A stretch of 64,000 nt of DNA from Mycolicibacterium sp. TY81 (GCF_018326285.1 NZ_AP023362.1:2604001-2668000), one strand, 5' to 3'. Shown: positions 1 to 13,527, counted from the stretch's first letter. Numbers and translations are program-made. The notes: generated from the sequence alone by a model not told the origin.

Positions 1-60
1 TGACTGCCTACCACGCCGGTGAGCTGGAAGTGCAGCGGCGCATGGGCCAGGCGGAGATCG
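1..60 (+). pseudogene. 5' fragment of PPOX-family (FMN-binding) protein gene, split by IS
   Basis: The first bases read (A)TG ACT GCC TAC CAC ..., giving TAYHAGELEVQRRMGQAEI; only the A of the presumed ATG lies outside the window. This is the N-terminus typical of the pyridoxamine 5'-phosphate oxidase-like family, and the rest of that protein is found after the IS element. The frame breaks at the element boundary at base 60. Joining bases 1-60 to 1352 onward gives an uninterrupted 291-codon frame (GAG ATC GCT GTC CGC). The gene is therefore interrupted, not decayed. Without the IS it would be convergent with recN. Confidence 0.8.
57..60. repeat. 4-bp target-site duplication (left copy), ATCG
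   Basis: ATCG at 57-60 is repeated at 1348-1351, immediately outside the inverted repeats of the IS3-family element. A 4-bp duplication is within the range for IS3-family elements. Deleting the element plus one copy restores the reading frame of the interrupted gene, which independently supports this boundary. Confidence 0.85.
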
Positions 61-101
61 TGGCGTGTTCCCTGTGAATGAGTCCAGCGTGTTTTAGAGT
101 C
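61..101. repeat. IS3-family left terminal inverted repeat
   Basis: This end begins TGGCGTGTTCCC and ends TTAGAGTC. The reverse complement of 1308-1347 begins TGGCGAGTCCCC and also ends TTAGAGTC. The match is imperfect, with TGAGTCCA shared in the middle. Confidence 0.85.
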
Positions 102-132
102 CCGTGGCCCGGTTTCGGGCCGAGAAGGGACG

Positions 133-423
133 ATGAGATACATGGCTGGACGCAAGCGGCATTCCGCGGAGGACATCGTGCGCAAGTTGCGCCGCGCGGA
201 CGAGTTGGCTGCCGAGGGCAAGACTGGCGAGGAGATCGCCGCCGAGCTGGGCGTATCGCCGGCGACGTTGTACAACTGGCGCCGCGCCTACGGCGGGATG
301 GACACCGACGCCGCCCGCGAGCTCAAGGAGCTGCGCGAGCAGAACGCCCGCCTCAAGCGGCTGTTGGCCGAGGCTGAGCTGGAGAAGGACGCGTTGCGGG
401 AGGTTGCGAAGGGAAAATTCTGA
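133..423 (+). CDS. IS3-family transposase OrfA (HTH protein)
   Basis: The 96-residue protein binds the IS ends and is the N-terminal part of the OrfAB transposase. A helix-turn-helix is visible in the first half (AEDIVRKLRRADEL ... IAAELGVSPATLYNWRR), followed by a leucine-zipper-like heptad segment (LKELREQNARLKRLLAEAEL). The ATG at 133 follows a purine-rich GAGAAGGGACG; the ATG at 142 is an alternative start. The 0-frame ends at TGA 421-423 just after a GGGAAAA slippery heptamer (411-417) in exactly the X XXY YYZ phase, so some ribosomes should shift to the orfB frame. Confidence 0.92.
   Translation: MRYMAGRKRHSAEDIVRKLRRADELAAEGKTGEEIAAELGVSPATLYNWRRAYGGMDTDAARELKELREQNARLKRLLAEAELEKDALREVAKGKF
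411..417 (+). promoter_or_regulatory. -1 programmed ribosomal frameshift heptamer GGGAAAA
   Basis: In the orfA frame the codons are AAG GGA AAA TTC TGA, so the heptamer reads G GGA AAA, the canonical X XXY YYZ. Slipping back one base gives ATT CTG AGC CCA GCT, which enters the orfB frame and continues through 1289 without a stop. This is the known way IS3 elements make OrfAB. Confidence 0.8.
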
Positions 424-446
424 GCCCAGCTGCCAAGCGCCGCGCC

Positions 447-1289
447 GTGGACATGCTCAAGGACACCTTGAGCATGTCGGAACGGTTGGCGTGCAAGGCC
501 GTTGGGCTGGCCCGCTCCACTTACAGAAACCTGCCGATGGCGCTGACCCCGTCCGATCCGGACGCCGATATGCGGGTTTGGTTGCGCTCGTACGCCACCA
601 AACACCCGTGTCATGGGTTCCGGCGTGCCTGGGCGGCGTTGCGGTACGACGAGCGCCGTGAGGTGAACAAGAAGAAGATCCACCGGCTTTGGCGCGAGGA
701 AGGTCTGCAGGTGAAGGTCACCTCGCCGCGCAAGCGGTCGGGGGTGTCATCGTGCCCACCGGAGGTCATCGCGGATGCGCCGAAGGTGGTGTGGGCCATC
801 GATTTTCAGTTCGACTCCACCGTCGACGGCAAGGCCATCAAGATCGCGTCGATGCTTGACGAGCACACCCGTGAGTCGCTGCTGAACATCGTCGAGCGGT
901 CGATCACCGCGCAGCGACTGGTGGCCGAGTTGGAGAAGGTGTTCGCCGCGGCCGGCGGGCCGCCGATGGTGTTGCGGATGGACAACGGCCCTGAGTTCAT
1001 TTCGGCTGCGCTGCAACAGTTTTGCGACGGCAAGGTCGGGTTGTCCTACATCCCGCCGGGCACGCCGTGGAACAACGGCTACATCGAATCGTTCAACAAC
1101 CGACTACGCAAGGAGTGCCTCAACCGCAATCACTGGAACACCCTGATGGAGGCCCGAGTGGTGATCGGGGACTTCAAGGCTGACCACAACCTGCGGCACC
1201 GGCACTCGGCGCTGGGCTACCGAACACCCGCCGAGTACGCTGCCGTCTGTACGTGCAGTCACACCCCGATGGCCTGCGAAATCAACTGA
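447..1289 (+). CDS. IS3-family transposase OrfB (DDE integrase core)
   Basis: This is the catalytic part of the transposase, with an RNase H-like rve fold. Counting from ATG 447, D119 (VWAIDFQ), D179 (RMDNGPEF) and E214 (NGYIESFN) form the DDE triad, with about 34 residues between the second Asp and the Glu as in IS3 enzymes. An HTH_21-like segment precedes it (GFRRAWAALRYDERREVNKKKIHRLWREEGL). The native product is probably the fusion from base 133 made by frameshifting at 411-417; in the shifted frame the sequence enters as ILSPAAKRRAVD. The frame is intact. Confidence 0.93.
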   Translation: MDMLKDTLSMSERLACKAVGLARSTYRNLPMALTPSDPDADMRVWLRSYATKHPCHGFRRAWAALRYDERREVNKKKIHRLWREEGLQVKVTSPRKRSGVSSCPPEVIADAPKVVWAIDFQFDSTVDGKAIKIASMLDEHTRESLLNIVERSITAQRLVAELEKVFAAAGGPPMVLRMDNGPEFISAALQQFCDGKVGLSYIPPGTPWNNGYIESFNNRLRKECLNRNHWNTLMEARVVIGDFKADHNLRHRHSALGYRTPAEYAAVCTCSHTPMACEIN

Positions 1290-1307
1290 ATCTGGATCAA
1301 CAAACCC

Positions 1308-1347
1308 GACTCTAATTCCGGGTGGACTCAGAATCGGGGACTCGCCA
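1308..1347. repeat. IS3-family right terminal inverted repeat
   Basis: Reverse complement matches the left end (see 61-101). The final bases TCGCCA are followed by the ATCG duplication. Confidence 0.85.
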
Positions 1348-2166
1348 ATCGCTGTCCGCGTCGGCCGGATGATCCGTACGGAGATTCCGGCCGCCGCGGC
1401 GGCCTTCCTGGCCGAGCAGCCCATGGTGGTCCTCGCCGCGACAGACGACGCGGGCCGCGTCTGGGCCAGTTTGGTCACCGGCCCCGCCGGGTTCGTGCAC
1501 GCCGACGACGACCACACCATCGTGGTCGACGCCCTGCCCGTGCCTGGCGATCCGCTGCACGATGTCGTACGCCGGCCGGGCCAGCAGGTCGGCATGATCG
1601 CGATCGAACCGCAGACCCGGCGCCGCATGCGGGTCAACGGCGTCGCCCAACCGACCGATGACGGGCTCCGTATCCACCCCGACCAGGTGTACTCGAACTG
1701 CCCGAAGTACATCTCGCGCAGGTACATCGACGGTGTCGCCGAGGAGACGCATCGTCCGGAAGTCCGTCACGCCGACGTCCTCGATGAGCGTCTGCAGCGC
1801 GTAGTCGCCCGCACCGACACCTTCTTCATCGGGTCGGCCGATCCGGACGGGAACGCCGATGCGTCGCACCGCGGCGGCAATCCCGGCTTCCTGCAGGTGC
1901 TTTCGCCGAACCGGCTGCGCTGGCCGGACTACCGAGGCAATTCGATGTTCATGACGCTGGGCAACATCAGCGCCAACCCGCGCGCCGGACTGCTGATCCC
2001 CGACTGGCAGACCGGGACCACGCTGCAGCTGACCGGCACCGCCGAGATCATCTGGGACGACGGCCCGCAATGTTCGGTGGAATTCACCGTGGATGAGGTG
2101 ATCGAGCTGACAGACGTCAGTCCACTCAGATGGGGACAGGCCGAGCTGTCGCCCGCCAACCCCTAA
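1348..2166 (+). pseudogene. 3' part of PPOX-family FMN-binding oxidoreductase, disrupted by IS
   Basis: The frame continues from ATC 1348 as IAVRVGRMIRTEIP and runs to TAA 2164-2166. The protein is a pyridoxamine 5'-phosphate oxidase-like split-barrel protein. Family landmarks are EQPMVVLAATDDAGRVWASL near the start, TFFIGSADPDGNADASHRGG in the middle and RLRWPDYRGNSMF after it. A start at ATG 1369 could still yield a 265-aa protein lacking the first ~26 residues, so residual function is possible. Its stop overlaps the recN stop on the other strand (2163-2165). Confidence 0.8.
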
Positions 2167-3920
2167 GGCGCCGCATGCTCCTGCTGCGCCGCCTCGAGCA
2201 GCTCGCGAGCATGCGCACGACCACTGTCGGTGTCGCCGAGTCCGGCCAGCATGCGGGCCAACTCAGCGACCCGGTCCTCGTCCTCGAGGCGCACCACGCG
2301 GCTCGACTTCGGGCCGCTCTCCACCACCAGGTGCACGTCGCCGTAGGCCGCGACCTGCGGCAGGTGCGTCACGACGATGACCTGGTGGGTACGGGCCAGC
2401 CGGGCCAGGCGCTTGCCGATCTGCACGGCGGCGCGGCCACCGACACCGGCGTCGACCTCGTCGAACACCATGGTGGTGCCTTCGGCGGACGCCGACAGCA
2501 CCACTTCCAGGGCGAGCATCACGCGCGACAACTCGCCACCGGACGCACTCTTGGCCAGCGGCAGCACGTCCGAACCGCTGTGCGGCGTGAAACCGAACTC
2601 GACGGCGTCGACGCCGTCGTGCCCGGCATGCACGAGGGTGCCGTCGGGCAAGGTCAGCGGCGCGCTGTCGTCGGCGCGCGCCTCCAGCGGTGACACCGTG
2701 ATGCTGAATCCGGCGCCGCCCATCGCCAGACCGGCGAGCTCCGCGGTCACCGCCTTCGCCAGGGACTTCGACGCCTTGGTGCGGGCCTTGGTGACCTCGG
2801 CGGCGGCCAGCACCACCTTGTCGTGCCGTTCGTCGACCTGTTTCTGCAGTTCGGCCAGGGCTTCTTCCGAGACGTCGAGCTGCGACAGCCGCTGCCGGGC
2901 GTCGGCCGCCCACTGCAGTACCCCGTCGATGTCCGCGGCGTACTTGCGGGTGAGGTTGCGCAGCTCAGCCTGGCGCGCCAGCTTGGATTCCAGAGTGCTT
3001 GCGTCGCTGGGCAATTCGGAAAGATAGTCACCGAGTTCACCGGACACGTCACCGATCACCGCAAGCGCCTCGGCCAGGCGATCGCCGAGGGCACGCAGCA
3101 CGGCGTCGTCCGTCGCCGACAACACCGACTTGGCCTGCGCCGCGGCATCGAGTGCCGACGTGGCGTCGTCCGACGGGCCATCGCCGAGTTCGCCGGACAG
3201 CGCCGCGCGGGCCGTCTGCGCGGCGTCCCGCAGCGCATCCAGCTCGGACAGCCGGCGGATGTCGGCGACCAACGCGTCGTCCTCGCCGGCTTCCGGCGCC
3301 ACCGCGTCGATCTCCCCCAGCCCGAACTGCAGCCGGTCCGCCTCCATGGCGAGATCCCGCGCCCGGTTGCGGCGGTCGATCAAATCTCGTCGGGCAGTGA
3401 GCCATTCGTCCCGCAGCTTGCGGTATTTGGCCAGCAGCCCGGTCACGTCGACGTAGCGGTCCAGCGCGCCGCGCTGCTCGTCGGGACGCATGAGTCGCAG
3501 CTGATCATTCTGCCCGTGCAAGGCAAGCAATTCCGTGGTGAACGTGGCCAGCGATTTCGCCGGCACACTCCGGCCACCCAGGTATGCGCGCGACGGCCCG
3601 TCCTTGCTCACCGAACGCGCGGCGATGACGCTGCCGTCGTCATCGCGGTCGGCGCCGGAGGCCTCGAGAATCTCATCGACCCGCTCGGACACCCCGTCGC
3701 CGAGTTCGGTTGTGGTGAAACGGCCTTCGACGACAGCGCGGGCCGAACCCGAACGCACCCGGCTGGGGTCGGCGCGCGCGCCCCCCAACAGGTGCAGGCT
3801 GGTGACCACCATGGTCTTACCGGTACCGGTCTCGCCGGTCAGCACAGTCAGACCACGGCCGAATTCGGCAGTGGCCGCACTGATGGCGCCGAGCGCCTCG
3901 ATGCGAATCTCGGTCAGCAT
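2163..3920 (-). CDS. recN: DNA repair protein RecN
   Basis: This SMC-like ATPase acts in double-strand break repair. The 585-aa protein starts [14 protein letters not shown]. Walker A GETGTGKT lies at residues 29-36, a long coiled-coil middle follows, then the ABC signature ASGGELSRVML and Walker B TMVFDEVDAGVGG near the C-terminus. The ATG at 3918-3920 overlaps the TAA of nadK by one base (TAATG). An upstream in-frame ATG would add 28 residues inside nadK and is not used by the family. Last gene of the minus-strand run tlyA-nadK-recN, as in M. tuberculosis. Confidence 0.96.
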   Translation of the reverse strand: MLTEIRIEALGAISAATAEFGRGLTVLTGETGTGKTMVVTSLHLLGGARADPSRVRSGSARAVVEGRFTTTELGDGVSERVDEILEASGADRDDDGSVIAARSVSKDGPSRAYLGGRSVPAKSLATFTTELLALHGQNDQLRLMRPDEQRGALDRYVDVTGLLAKYRKLRDEWLTARRDLIDRRNRARDLAMEADRLQFGLGEIDAVAPEAGEDDALVADIRRLSELDALRDAAQTARAALSGELGDGPSDDATSALDAAAQAKSVLSATDDAVLRALGDRLAEALAVIGDVSGELGDYLSELPSDASTLESKLARQAELRNLTRKYAADIDGVLQWAADARQRLSQLDVSEEALAELQKQVDERHDKVVLAAAEVTKARTKASKSLAKAVTAELAGLAMGGAGFSITVSPLEARADDSAPLTLPDGTLVHAGHDGVDAVEFGFTPHSGSDVLPLAKSASGGELSRVMLALEVVLSASAEGTTMVFDEVDAGVGGRAAVQIGKRLARLARTHQVIVVTHLPQVAAYGDVHLVVESGPKSSRVVRLEDEDRVAELARMLAGLGDTDSGRAHARELLEAAQQEHAAP

Positions 3921-4843
3921 TACTGGCCGCGCCACCCTTTCACCGGCAACCGGAATTTGCGCACCAAACGGTCGGAGAACGGGGCGCTGTCGAGTCGAAC
4001 CCATTTCAGCGAGACTTCGCAGCGGGTGACCTCCAGCCGGCCACCGGCCGGGACCACCATCTGGCGGCGGCCGTCGCAGAACACCATGGCGTCATTGTTG
4101 CCCGCTTCGACCTCGATCGCGATCGATGCGTCGGGGCTGGTCACCATGGGACGGGCGAACAGGGCGTGAGCGTTGTTGGGTACCACCAGGATTGCTTCGA
4201 GGTCGGGCCACAGAATCGGGCCGCCCGCGGAGAAGGCATAGGCGGTGGATCCAGTGGGGGCCGACACCAGCACGCCGTCGCAGCCGAACGCCGAGACCGG
4301 ACGGCCGTCGACCTCGAGCACCACGTTCAGCACACCGAACCGGCTGCTCTTCTCCAGGCTGGCTTCGTTGAGCGCCCAGCCGCGCTGCACGATCTCACCG
4401 TCGACGCGGACCCCGATGTCGAGCGTCATCCGCTCTTCGACCCGGTAGTCCTTGTTGATGATGCGCTCGAGCACATGGTCGATGGCCTCGGCCTCGGCCT
4501 CCGCCAGGAACCCGATGTGTCCGAGGTTGACCCCGACCACGGGGATCTCGGCATTGCGGGCCAGCTCGGCTGCCCGCAGGAAGGTGCCGTCACCGCCGAG
4601 CACCAGGACCAGTTCACAGCCCTCGGCCGCATGGCTGTCGGGATCGACGACCGTGATGTCGACGCCCATCGCGCGCATGTGGTCCGGGGCCAGGTGCAGA
4701 GCCCCCCGGTCGACGGCTTCGGCGGCGAGCACGCGCAAACCGATTCCGTTGTCGCCCAGTACTTTTTCGACACGGGTTGCGGTTTCGGTGGCTTCGTCGC
4801 GGCCGGTGTGGATCACCAGCAGGACGGTGCGTTCGCGCGTCAC
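3920..4843 (-). CDS. nadK: NAD kinase
   Basis: The enzyme phosphorylates NAD to NADP (ATP or polyphosphate as donor); it is called ppnK in M. tuberculosis. The protein has 307 aa. The diagnostic motifs are present: GGDGTF at residues 83-88, NE at 159-160 ([11 protein letters not shown]) and the glycine-rich [15 protein letters not shown]. The GTG at 4843 overlaps the tlyA stop (GTGA), and the protein begins [18 protein letters not shown], matching the family N-terminus. The open frame extends upstream inside tlyA but that part is not conserved sequence. Confidence 0.96.
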   Translation of the reverse strand: MTRERTVLLVIHTGRDEATETATRVEKVLGDNGIGLRVLAAEAVDRGALHLAPDHMRAMGVDITVVDPDSHAAEGCELVLVLGGDGTFLRAAELARNAEIPVVGVNLGHIGFLAEAEAEAIDHVLERIINKDYRVEERMTLDIGVRVDGEIVQRGWALNEASLEKSSRFGVLNVVLEVDGRPVSAFGCDGVLVSAPTGSTAYAFSAGGPILWPDLEAILVVPNNAHALFARPMVTSPDASIAIEVEAGNNDAMVFCDGRRQMVVPAGGRLEVTRCEVSLKWVRLDSAPFSDRLVRKFRLPVKGWRGQ

Positions 4844-5649
4844 TGCGGCCCCTCGGCGACCGCGCGGCCGACGGCTGCGACGAGCGCGTCGCCCTGCAGC
4901 GGTTGATCGGTCGTGGCCCGCAGCCGCAGGAAGTACTCGACGTTGCCCGACGGGCCGGGCAGTGGGCTGGCGGTGACGTCGACCGCATGCCAGCCGAGTT
5001 CCGCGGCGCGCCGCGCGACCGTCAGCACCGCATCGGCGCGCAATTCCGGGTCGGAAACCACACCACCGGCTCCAACTCGATCCTTGCCCACCTCGAACTG
5101 CGGCTTCACCATGGGAACGATATCGGCTAGGGCCGACGCACATGCGGTCAGTGCCGGTAGGACCGTGGCCAACGAGATGAACGACAGATCGGCCACGACC
5201 AGGTCGACCGGGCCACCGATGGCCTCGGCCGTCAGCTCCCGCACGTTCGTCCGCTCCATGACGATGACGCGATCATCAGAGCGCAACGACCAGGCCAACT
5301 GGCCGTAGCCGACGTCGGCCGCGACTATCTCGCGGGCTCCGCGGTCCAGCAGTACCTCGGTGAATCCGCCGGTGGACGCACCGGCGTCCAGGCAGCGTCG
5401 TCCCTCGGGTGAGACGCCGAACGCGTCGAGCGCCCCGATCAGCTTGTGCGCGCCACGGGACACCCAGCTGCGCTCGGTGGATTCGGCGACCAGGAGATTG
5501 GCCGCGGGAGTCACCGCCGTCGAGGCTTTCGATGCCCGCATACCGTCGATGGTCACGCGGCCGGCCTCGATCAGTTCGGCGGCTTGTTGACGAGACCGGG
5601 CGAGCCCCCGCCGGACGAGTTCGGCATCAACACGTGCGCGTCGCGTCAC
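4840..5649 (-). CDS. tlyA: TlyA, 16S/23S rRNA 2'-O-methyltransferase
   Basis: TlyA methylates C1409 of 16S and C1920 of 23S rRNA; its loss gives capreomycin/viomycin resistance in mycobacteria. The 269-aa protein has an N-terminal S4 RNA-binding domain (about 3-60), the linker RSWV at 60-63 (RAWV in M. tuberculosis), and a Rossmann methyltransferase domain with SAM motif [15 protein letters not shown] (87-101). [10 protein letters not shown] and VKPQFEVGK follow. GTG start at 5649, seven bases after the upstream 56-aa gene. Substrate rRNA is encoded 2 kb away. Confidence 0.95.
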   Translation of the reverse strand: MTRRARVDAELVRRGLARSRQQAAELIEAGRVTIDGMRASKASTAVTPAANLLVAESTERSWVSRGAHKLIGALDAFGVSPEGRRCLDAGASTGGFTEVLLDRGAREIVAADVGYGQLAWSLRSDDRVIVMERTNVRELTAEAIGGPVDLVVADLSFISLATVLPALTACASALADIVPMVKPQFEVGKDRVGAGGVVSDPELRADAVLTVARRAAELGWHAVDVTASPLPGPSGNVEYFLRLRATTDQPLQGDALVAAVGRAVAEGPQ

Positions 5650-5656
5650 GTGCCCG

Positions 5657-5827
5657 TCACCCCTTCTCGACCGATTCCAGGGCCCGGACCAGCAGATTGT
5701 GGGCGTGGTCCAAACCCGCCGCGACAGCCTCGAGGTCCGGTGTCTCGTCGCCCTCGCCGGACAAATCCGGGAGATGGGACAGCAGGACCGCGATGTCCTC
5801 GCGGATCTGGTCAGGATCGGTACTCAT
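5657..5827 (-). CDS. small conserved protein (Rv1693-like), 56 aa
   Basis: A short acidic protein, MSTDPDQIREDIAVLLSHLP ... ALESVEKG, conserved at this position between the HAD phosphatase and tlyA in mycobacteria. Its ATG is at 5827 and it lies 8 bases after the HAD stop, so it is surely co-transcribed. The function is unknown. The sequence looks fully helical, with no signal peptide or membrane segment. A longer upstream frame exists but falls within the HAD gene and is not used. Confidence 0.85.
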   Translation of the reverse strand: MSTDPDQIREDIAVLLSHLPDLSGEGDETPDLEAVAAGLDHAHNLLVRALESVEKG

Positions 5828-5835
5828 AGCGATGT

Positions 5836-6855
5836 TCACGCTAGCGGATCGGTGCCGTCGAGCAGCGACCACCGATCCAATGCCGCGCGTGCCGTGTCGT
5901 CCCCGGCCGCGATGCGCACCCGACCCGAGACGGCGCCGGACCATACGGCACCGGCCGTCGCGCGGACCACCGACAGTTCGTCGTCAACGGGTTCGCCGGT
6001 GGCGTGGACGGTGACCTCGTTGCCGGACATCTCGACCCGCCACGCGGGGTGCGGCCCGACTCGCAAGGCATCCGCAGGCGCCGCCAGCGAGCGCAGGTCG
6101 GGCGCCAGGTAGTCGGGACGCTCGCCGGGGACGGCGTGCACCATGTCGGCGGCGGTGTTCACCCCGGTCAGCACCATCAGGCTGGGCAGTCCGGCGGCAT
6201 TCGCCCCTGCGATATCGGTGTCGAGCCGGTCGCCGACGACCAACGGGGTTCCATACTGACCGCGGGCCAGGGCGTCGTTCATCAACGTGGGCTGCGGCTT
6301 ACCGGCGACCTGCGGCACCTGTTCGGTGGCGGTCTGCAGTGCGGCGACCATCGAGCCGTTCCCCGGGAGCAGCCCCCGCTCCGACGGCAGCGTCTTGTCG
6401 CTGTTGGCCGCCACCCACAGGCCACCGGCCCGGATGGTCAGCGCCGCTTCGGCGAGGTCGGCCCACCCGGTCTGGGGCGAATGCCCCTGGACCACCGCGA
6501 CCGGCCCGTCGGTGAACTGCCGTACCGGCTGCAGGCCGGCATTGGCGACCTCAGCGGCCAGCGCATCCGTACCGATGACCAGAACCTTGGCGCCCGCGGG
6601 TAGCTGTAGCGCGAGCAGGTGCGCCGCACTCTGGGCGCTGGTCACCACGTCGTCGGCATGCGCGCAGAAGCCGAGCGCGTCGAGGTGGTCCGCCACCTCT
6701 GCCGGGCTTCGCGACGCATTGTTGGTCACATAAAGCTTGCGCGACGTGACCGCGGCAAGGGCGTCGACCGCACCTTCGGTGGCCTCATGACCACGGAAGA
6801 CAGTGCCGTCGAGGTCCAGGAGCAAGCAGTCGTGCAGCTGAGCCAGCGTCGTCAC
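5836..6855 (-). CDS. HAD-superfamily hydrolase, NagD-like (class IIA)
   Basis: Predicted phosphatase of 339 aa. The nucleophile motif LLLDLDGTVF has its aspartates at residues 14 and 16. It is followed by LYVTNNASRS (motif II), a class IIA C2 cap, a Lys-containing VAGKPQP (motif III) and the metal-binding VVGDRLDTDI (motif IV). The ~80-residue C-terminal extension is shared with M. tuberculosis Rv1692, reported as a glycerol-3-phosphate phosphatase. The GTG start at 6855 lies one base from the stop of the upstream TPR gene; the longer open frame runs into that gene. Confidence 0.92.
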   Translation of the reverse strand: MTTLAQLHDCLLLDLDGTVFRGHEATEGAVDALAAVTSRKLYVTNNASRSPAEVADHLDALGFCAHADDVVTSAQSAAHLLALQLPAGAKVLVIGTDALAAEVANAGLQPVRQFTDGPVAVVQGHSPQTGWADLAEAALTIRAGGLWVAANSDKTLPSERGLLPGNGSMVAALQTATEQVPQVAGKPQPTLMNDALARGQYGTPLVVGDRLDTDIAGANAAGLPSLMVLTGVNTAADMVHAVPGERPDYLAPDLRSLAAPADALRVGPHPAWRVEMSGNEVTVHATGEPVDDELSVVRATAGAVWSGAVSGRVRIAAGDDTARAALDRWSLLDGTDPLA

Positions 6856-6856
6856 G

Positions 6857-7690
6857 TCAGCCCAATTCGGCGACGCGGTCCTCGGCGTCCGTGACGCCTT
6901 CCAGGTCCGCGGCTGCTGCATGCAGGAACCACTGGAGTGCGTCGTCCTTGCGGTCCAGAGCCAACAGCGTCTCGGCATATACATAGAACAGGCGAGCTGC
7001 CGTCTGGCCCGTCCGGGTGGAATCCAGCGGCGGGTTGGACAGCAGTGCCAGCGCCTGCGCCGGCTGGCCGAGATCGCAGCGTGCACCAGCCAGGACGATC
7101 TTCAGTTCGTCGGCGTCGTCACCGGTGAGCTGTTCGGCTTCGGGGCTGCGACCCAACTCGATGGCGCGCTCCGGACGGCCGACACCTCGCTCACAGTCGG
7201 CGATGAGGGCCAGCAGCGGAGACTTGCTGCCCATCCGTCGGGCGGCACGCAGCTCGGAAAGGGCCTGCGCCCAGTCACCACAGTGGTATGCCGCGATGCC
7301 GACGGCCTCCCGGATCGCCGCGATCCGCGACGCCCGGTTCCGCGCGGCACGCGCGTGCTCGAGGGCGGCTTCCGGATCTTCTTCCAGCAGGTCGCCGGCC
7401 ATGACGAGGTGCTTGGCCACATAGTCCGCGGTCGCCTTGTCGAGCGTCGTCAGTTCACGACGGACCTCGGGCGAGAGCTGCTTGGCTTCGACATCGTCGG
7501 GCAGCCGGGGGCCGGCCGGGCGATCGGACGGCGTCACGCCATCACGGGACTGCGGCGGCCGGCCGTTCCGATCTGAACCGGGGCGCCTGGGGGCCTGCGC
7601 GCGGTCACGCTGCGGCCGCTGCCCGCGTCGTGCGTCGCCGTCGTCTCTGCGCGAGGGGCGGCGATCGCCGCCCTGCCTGTTGTCGACCAC
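6857..7690 (-). CDS. TPR-repeat protein (Rv1691-like)
   Basis: The 277-aa protein has a strongly basic, low-complexity N-terminus (residues 1-65, rich in RRD/RGQRP) and then TPR-like helical pairs (ALEHARAARNRASR, ALSELRAARRM, ALALLSNPPLD, DALQWFLHAAAADLEG). The role is unknown; a basic tail plus TPR suggests nucleic-acid and protein contacts (inference). GTG at 7690 has a good Shine-Dalgarno (AGGAAAGG, five bases away). First gene after the rRNA operon; a TATTCT at 7720-7725 (minus strand) is a possible -10. Confidence 0.85.
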   Translation of the reverse strand: MVDNRQGGDRRPSRRDDGDARRGQRPQRDRAQAPRRPGSDRNGRPPQSRDGVTPSDRPAGPRLPDDVEAKQLSPEVRRELTTLDKATADYVAKHLVMAGDLLEEDPEAALEHARAARNRASRIAAIREAVGIAAYHCGDWAQALSELRAARRMGSKSPLLALIADCERGVGRPERAIELGRSPEAEQLTGDDADELKIVLAGARCDLGQPAQALALLSNPPLDSTRTGQTAARLFYVYAETLLALDRKDDALQWFLHAAAADLEGVTDAEDRVAELG

Positions 7691-7846
7691 TGGAACCTTT
7701 CCTACGAAATCTCAGGTCAGAATACGGCCCGACCTGTCACTGGCCGAACTTTGCTCGCGAAACCCGCCCTCCAGACACCGGCGCCGAAGCAATCGGACAC
7801 CGGCAGCGGGCCATTTCCGAGCCGAGAAATGGAAATTCCTCAAATA

Positions 7847-7880
7847 GAATCACCCCCCACATAAATGTGGGGGGTGATTC
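7847..7880 (-). terminator. Rho-independent terminator of the rRNA operon
   Basis: A perfect 14-bp stem (GAATCACCCCCCAC / GTGGGGGGTGATTC) with a 6-nt loop begins 9 bases after the 5S 3' end. On the minus strand it is followed by TATTTGAGGAATTT. A second inverted repeat (CCATTTC ... GAAATGG, 7811-7832) lies just beyond and may be a backup. Confidence 0.85.
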
Positions 7881-7888
7881 CTAATTTG

Positions 7889-8005
7889 TGTTCGGCGGTG
7901 TCCTACTTTTCCGCCCGTGCAGGGCAGTATCATCGGCGCTGGCAGGCTTAGCTTCCGGGTTCGGGATGGGACCGGGCGTTTCCCTGCCGCTGTTGCCGCC
8001 GTAAC
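7889..8005 (-). rRNA. rrf: 5S ribosomal RNA
   Basis: Read on the minus strand it begins GTTACGGCGGC and ends GACACCGCCGAACA, with the internal GGGAAACGCCCGGTCCCATT and GAAGCTAAGCC typical of mycobacterial 5S. About 117 nt; ends set by the pairing of the terminal helix. Confidence 0.95.
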
Positions 8006-8150
8006 TCTATTCATTTTACGCCTCCACCAGCGTTAACCCTGTGGGTTGTTTGGTGGTGGGGTGTGGTCTGTGTGATTCTTCGGTGTGGATTGTGGTTGCG
8101 AGGCACGTTGGTGTGCAATGTTCTTGTTTACACACGTTGGTTTTTTTGGG
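8006..8150 (-). other. 23S-5S intergenic spacer
   Basis: A 145-base spacer, unusually rich in G and T on the plus strand, with no tRNA and no gene. It will carry the 3' half of the 23S processing stem. The exact 23S 3' end is inferred from pairing with the 5' end. Confidence 0.7.
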
Positions 8151-13210
<5,060 letters not shown>

Positions 13211-13353
13211 CTCCCCATCCACAGACAGGGCAGAATCCAGTTCAGAACAATCTGACCTAAACAAAAGACACCAAAAACTGGCATCAAAAAAACAACCACA
13301 CCCCACAAACGGGAAAACACGAGGTGCAGTCAAAAAACAACAAACAAAAACCA

Positions 13354-13385
13354 CCAAACACACTATTGAGTTCTCAAACAACACG
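13354..13385 (-). promoter_or_regulatory. boxA-like antitermination region of the rRNA leader
   Basis: The minus strand reads TGTTTGAGAACTCAATAG followed by TGTGTTTGGTGG. This block is highly conserved in actinobacterial rRNA leaders and is taken as the NusB/NusE antitermination (boxA) segment. About 150 bases downstream of the promoter, 145 upstream of 16S. Confidence 0.7.
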
Positions 13386-13408
13386 CCCGGCCTGACCGCG
13401 CAACAAAC

Positions 13409-13427
13409 CCGCGGCTAAAAGCCGCGG
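13409..13427 (-). promoter_or_regulatory. leader hairpin upstream of boxA (boxB-like)
   Basis: CCGCGGC-TAAAA-GCCGCGG is a perfect 7-bp stem with a 5-nt loop in the rRNA leader, just upstream of the boxA-like block. Position and form suit a boxB-type element (inference). The rest of 13211-13598 holds leader sequence only, with no gene. Confidence 0.55.
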
Positions 13428-13527
13428 TCCGTAGTGCGGGCAGTGAGGAACTCCCAACTTAATGGGTGTTACTCTCGGATTTGGTCTTCGCTCTCCGGCG
13501 CTTGTCCGTGTCGCTCTGACCTGGAAT

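Larger units (their letters stand above)
61..1347 (+). mobile_element. IS3-family insertion sequence, complete, 1287 bp
   Basis: The element has imperfect terminal inverted repeats of about 40 bp (61-101 and 1308-1347). Both ends begin TGGCG and share an inner block TGAGTCCA plus TTAGAGTC. A 4-bp direct repeat ATCG flanks it. Inside are two overlapping-phase frames, orfA and orfB, joined by a -1 frameshift site, the standard IS3 design. Both frames, the DDE residues and the ends are intact, so it looks competent for transposition. It sits in codon 20-21 of a PPOX-family gene. Confidence 0.93.

Noticed and set aside
76..1333. Alternative IS boundary with a 3-bp GAA duplication and 23-bp inverted repeats (79-101, 1308-1330)
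   Set aside because: It would leave a TGA in the restored reading frame and ignores the further matching ends (TGGCG). The 61-1347 boundary with ATCG restores the gene exactly.
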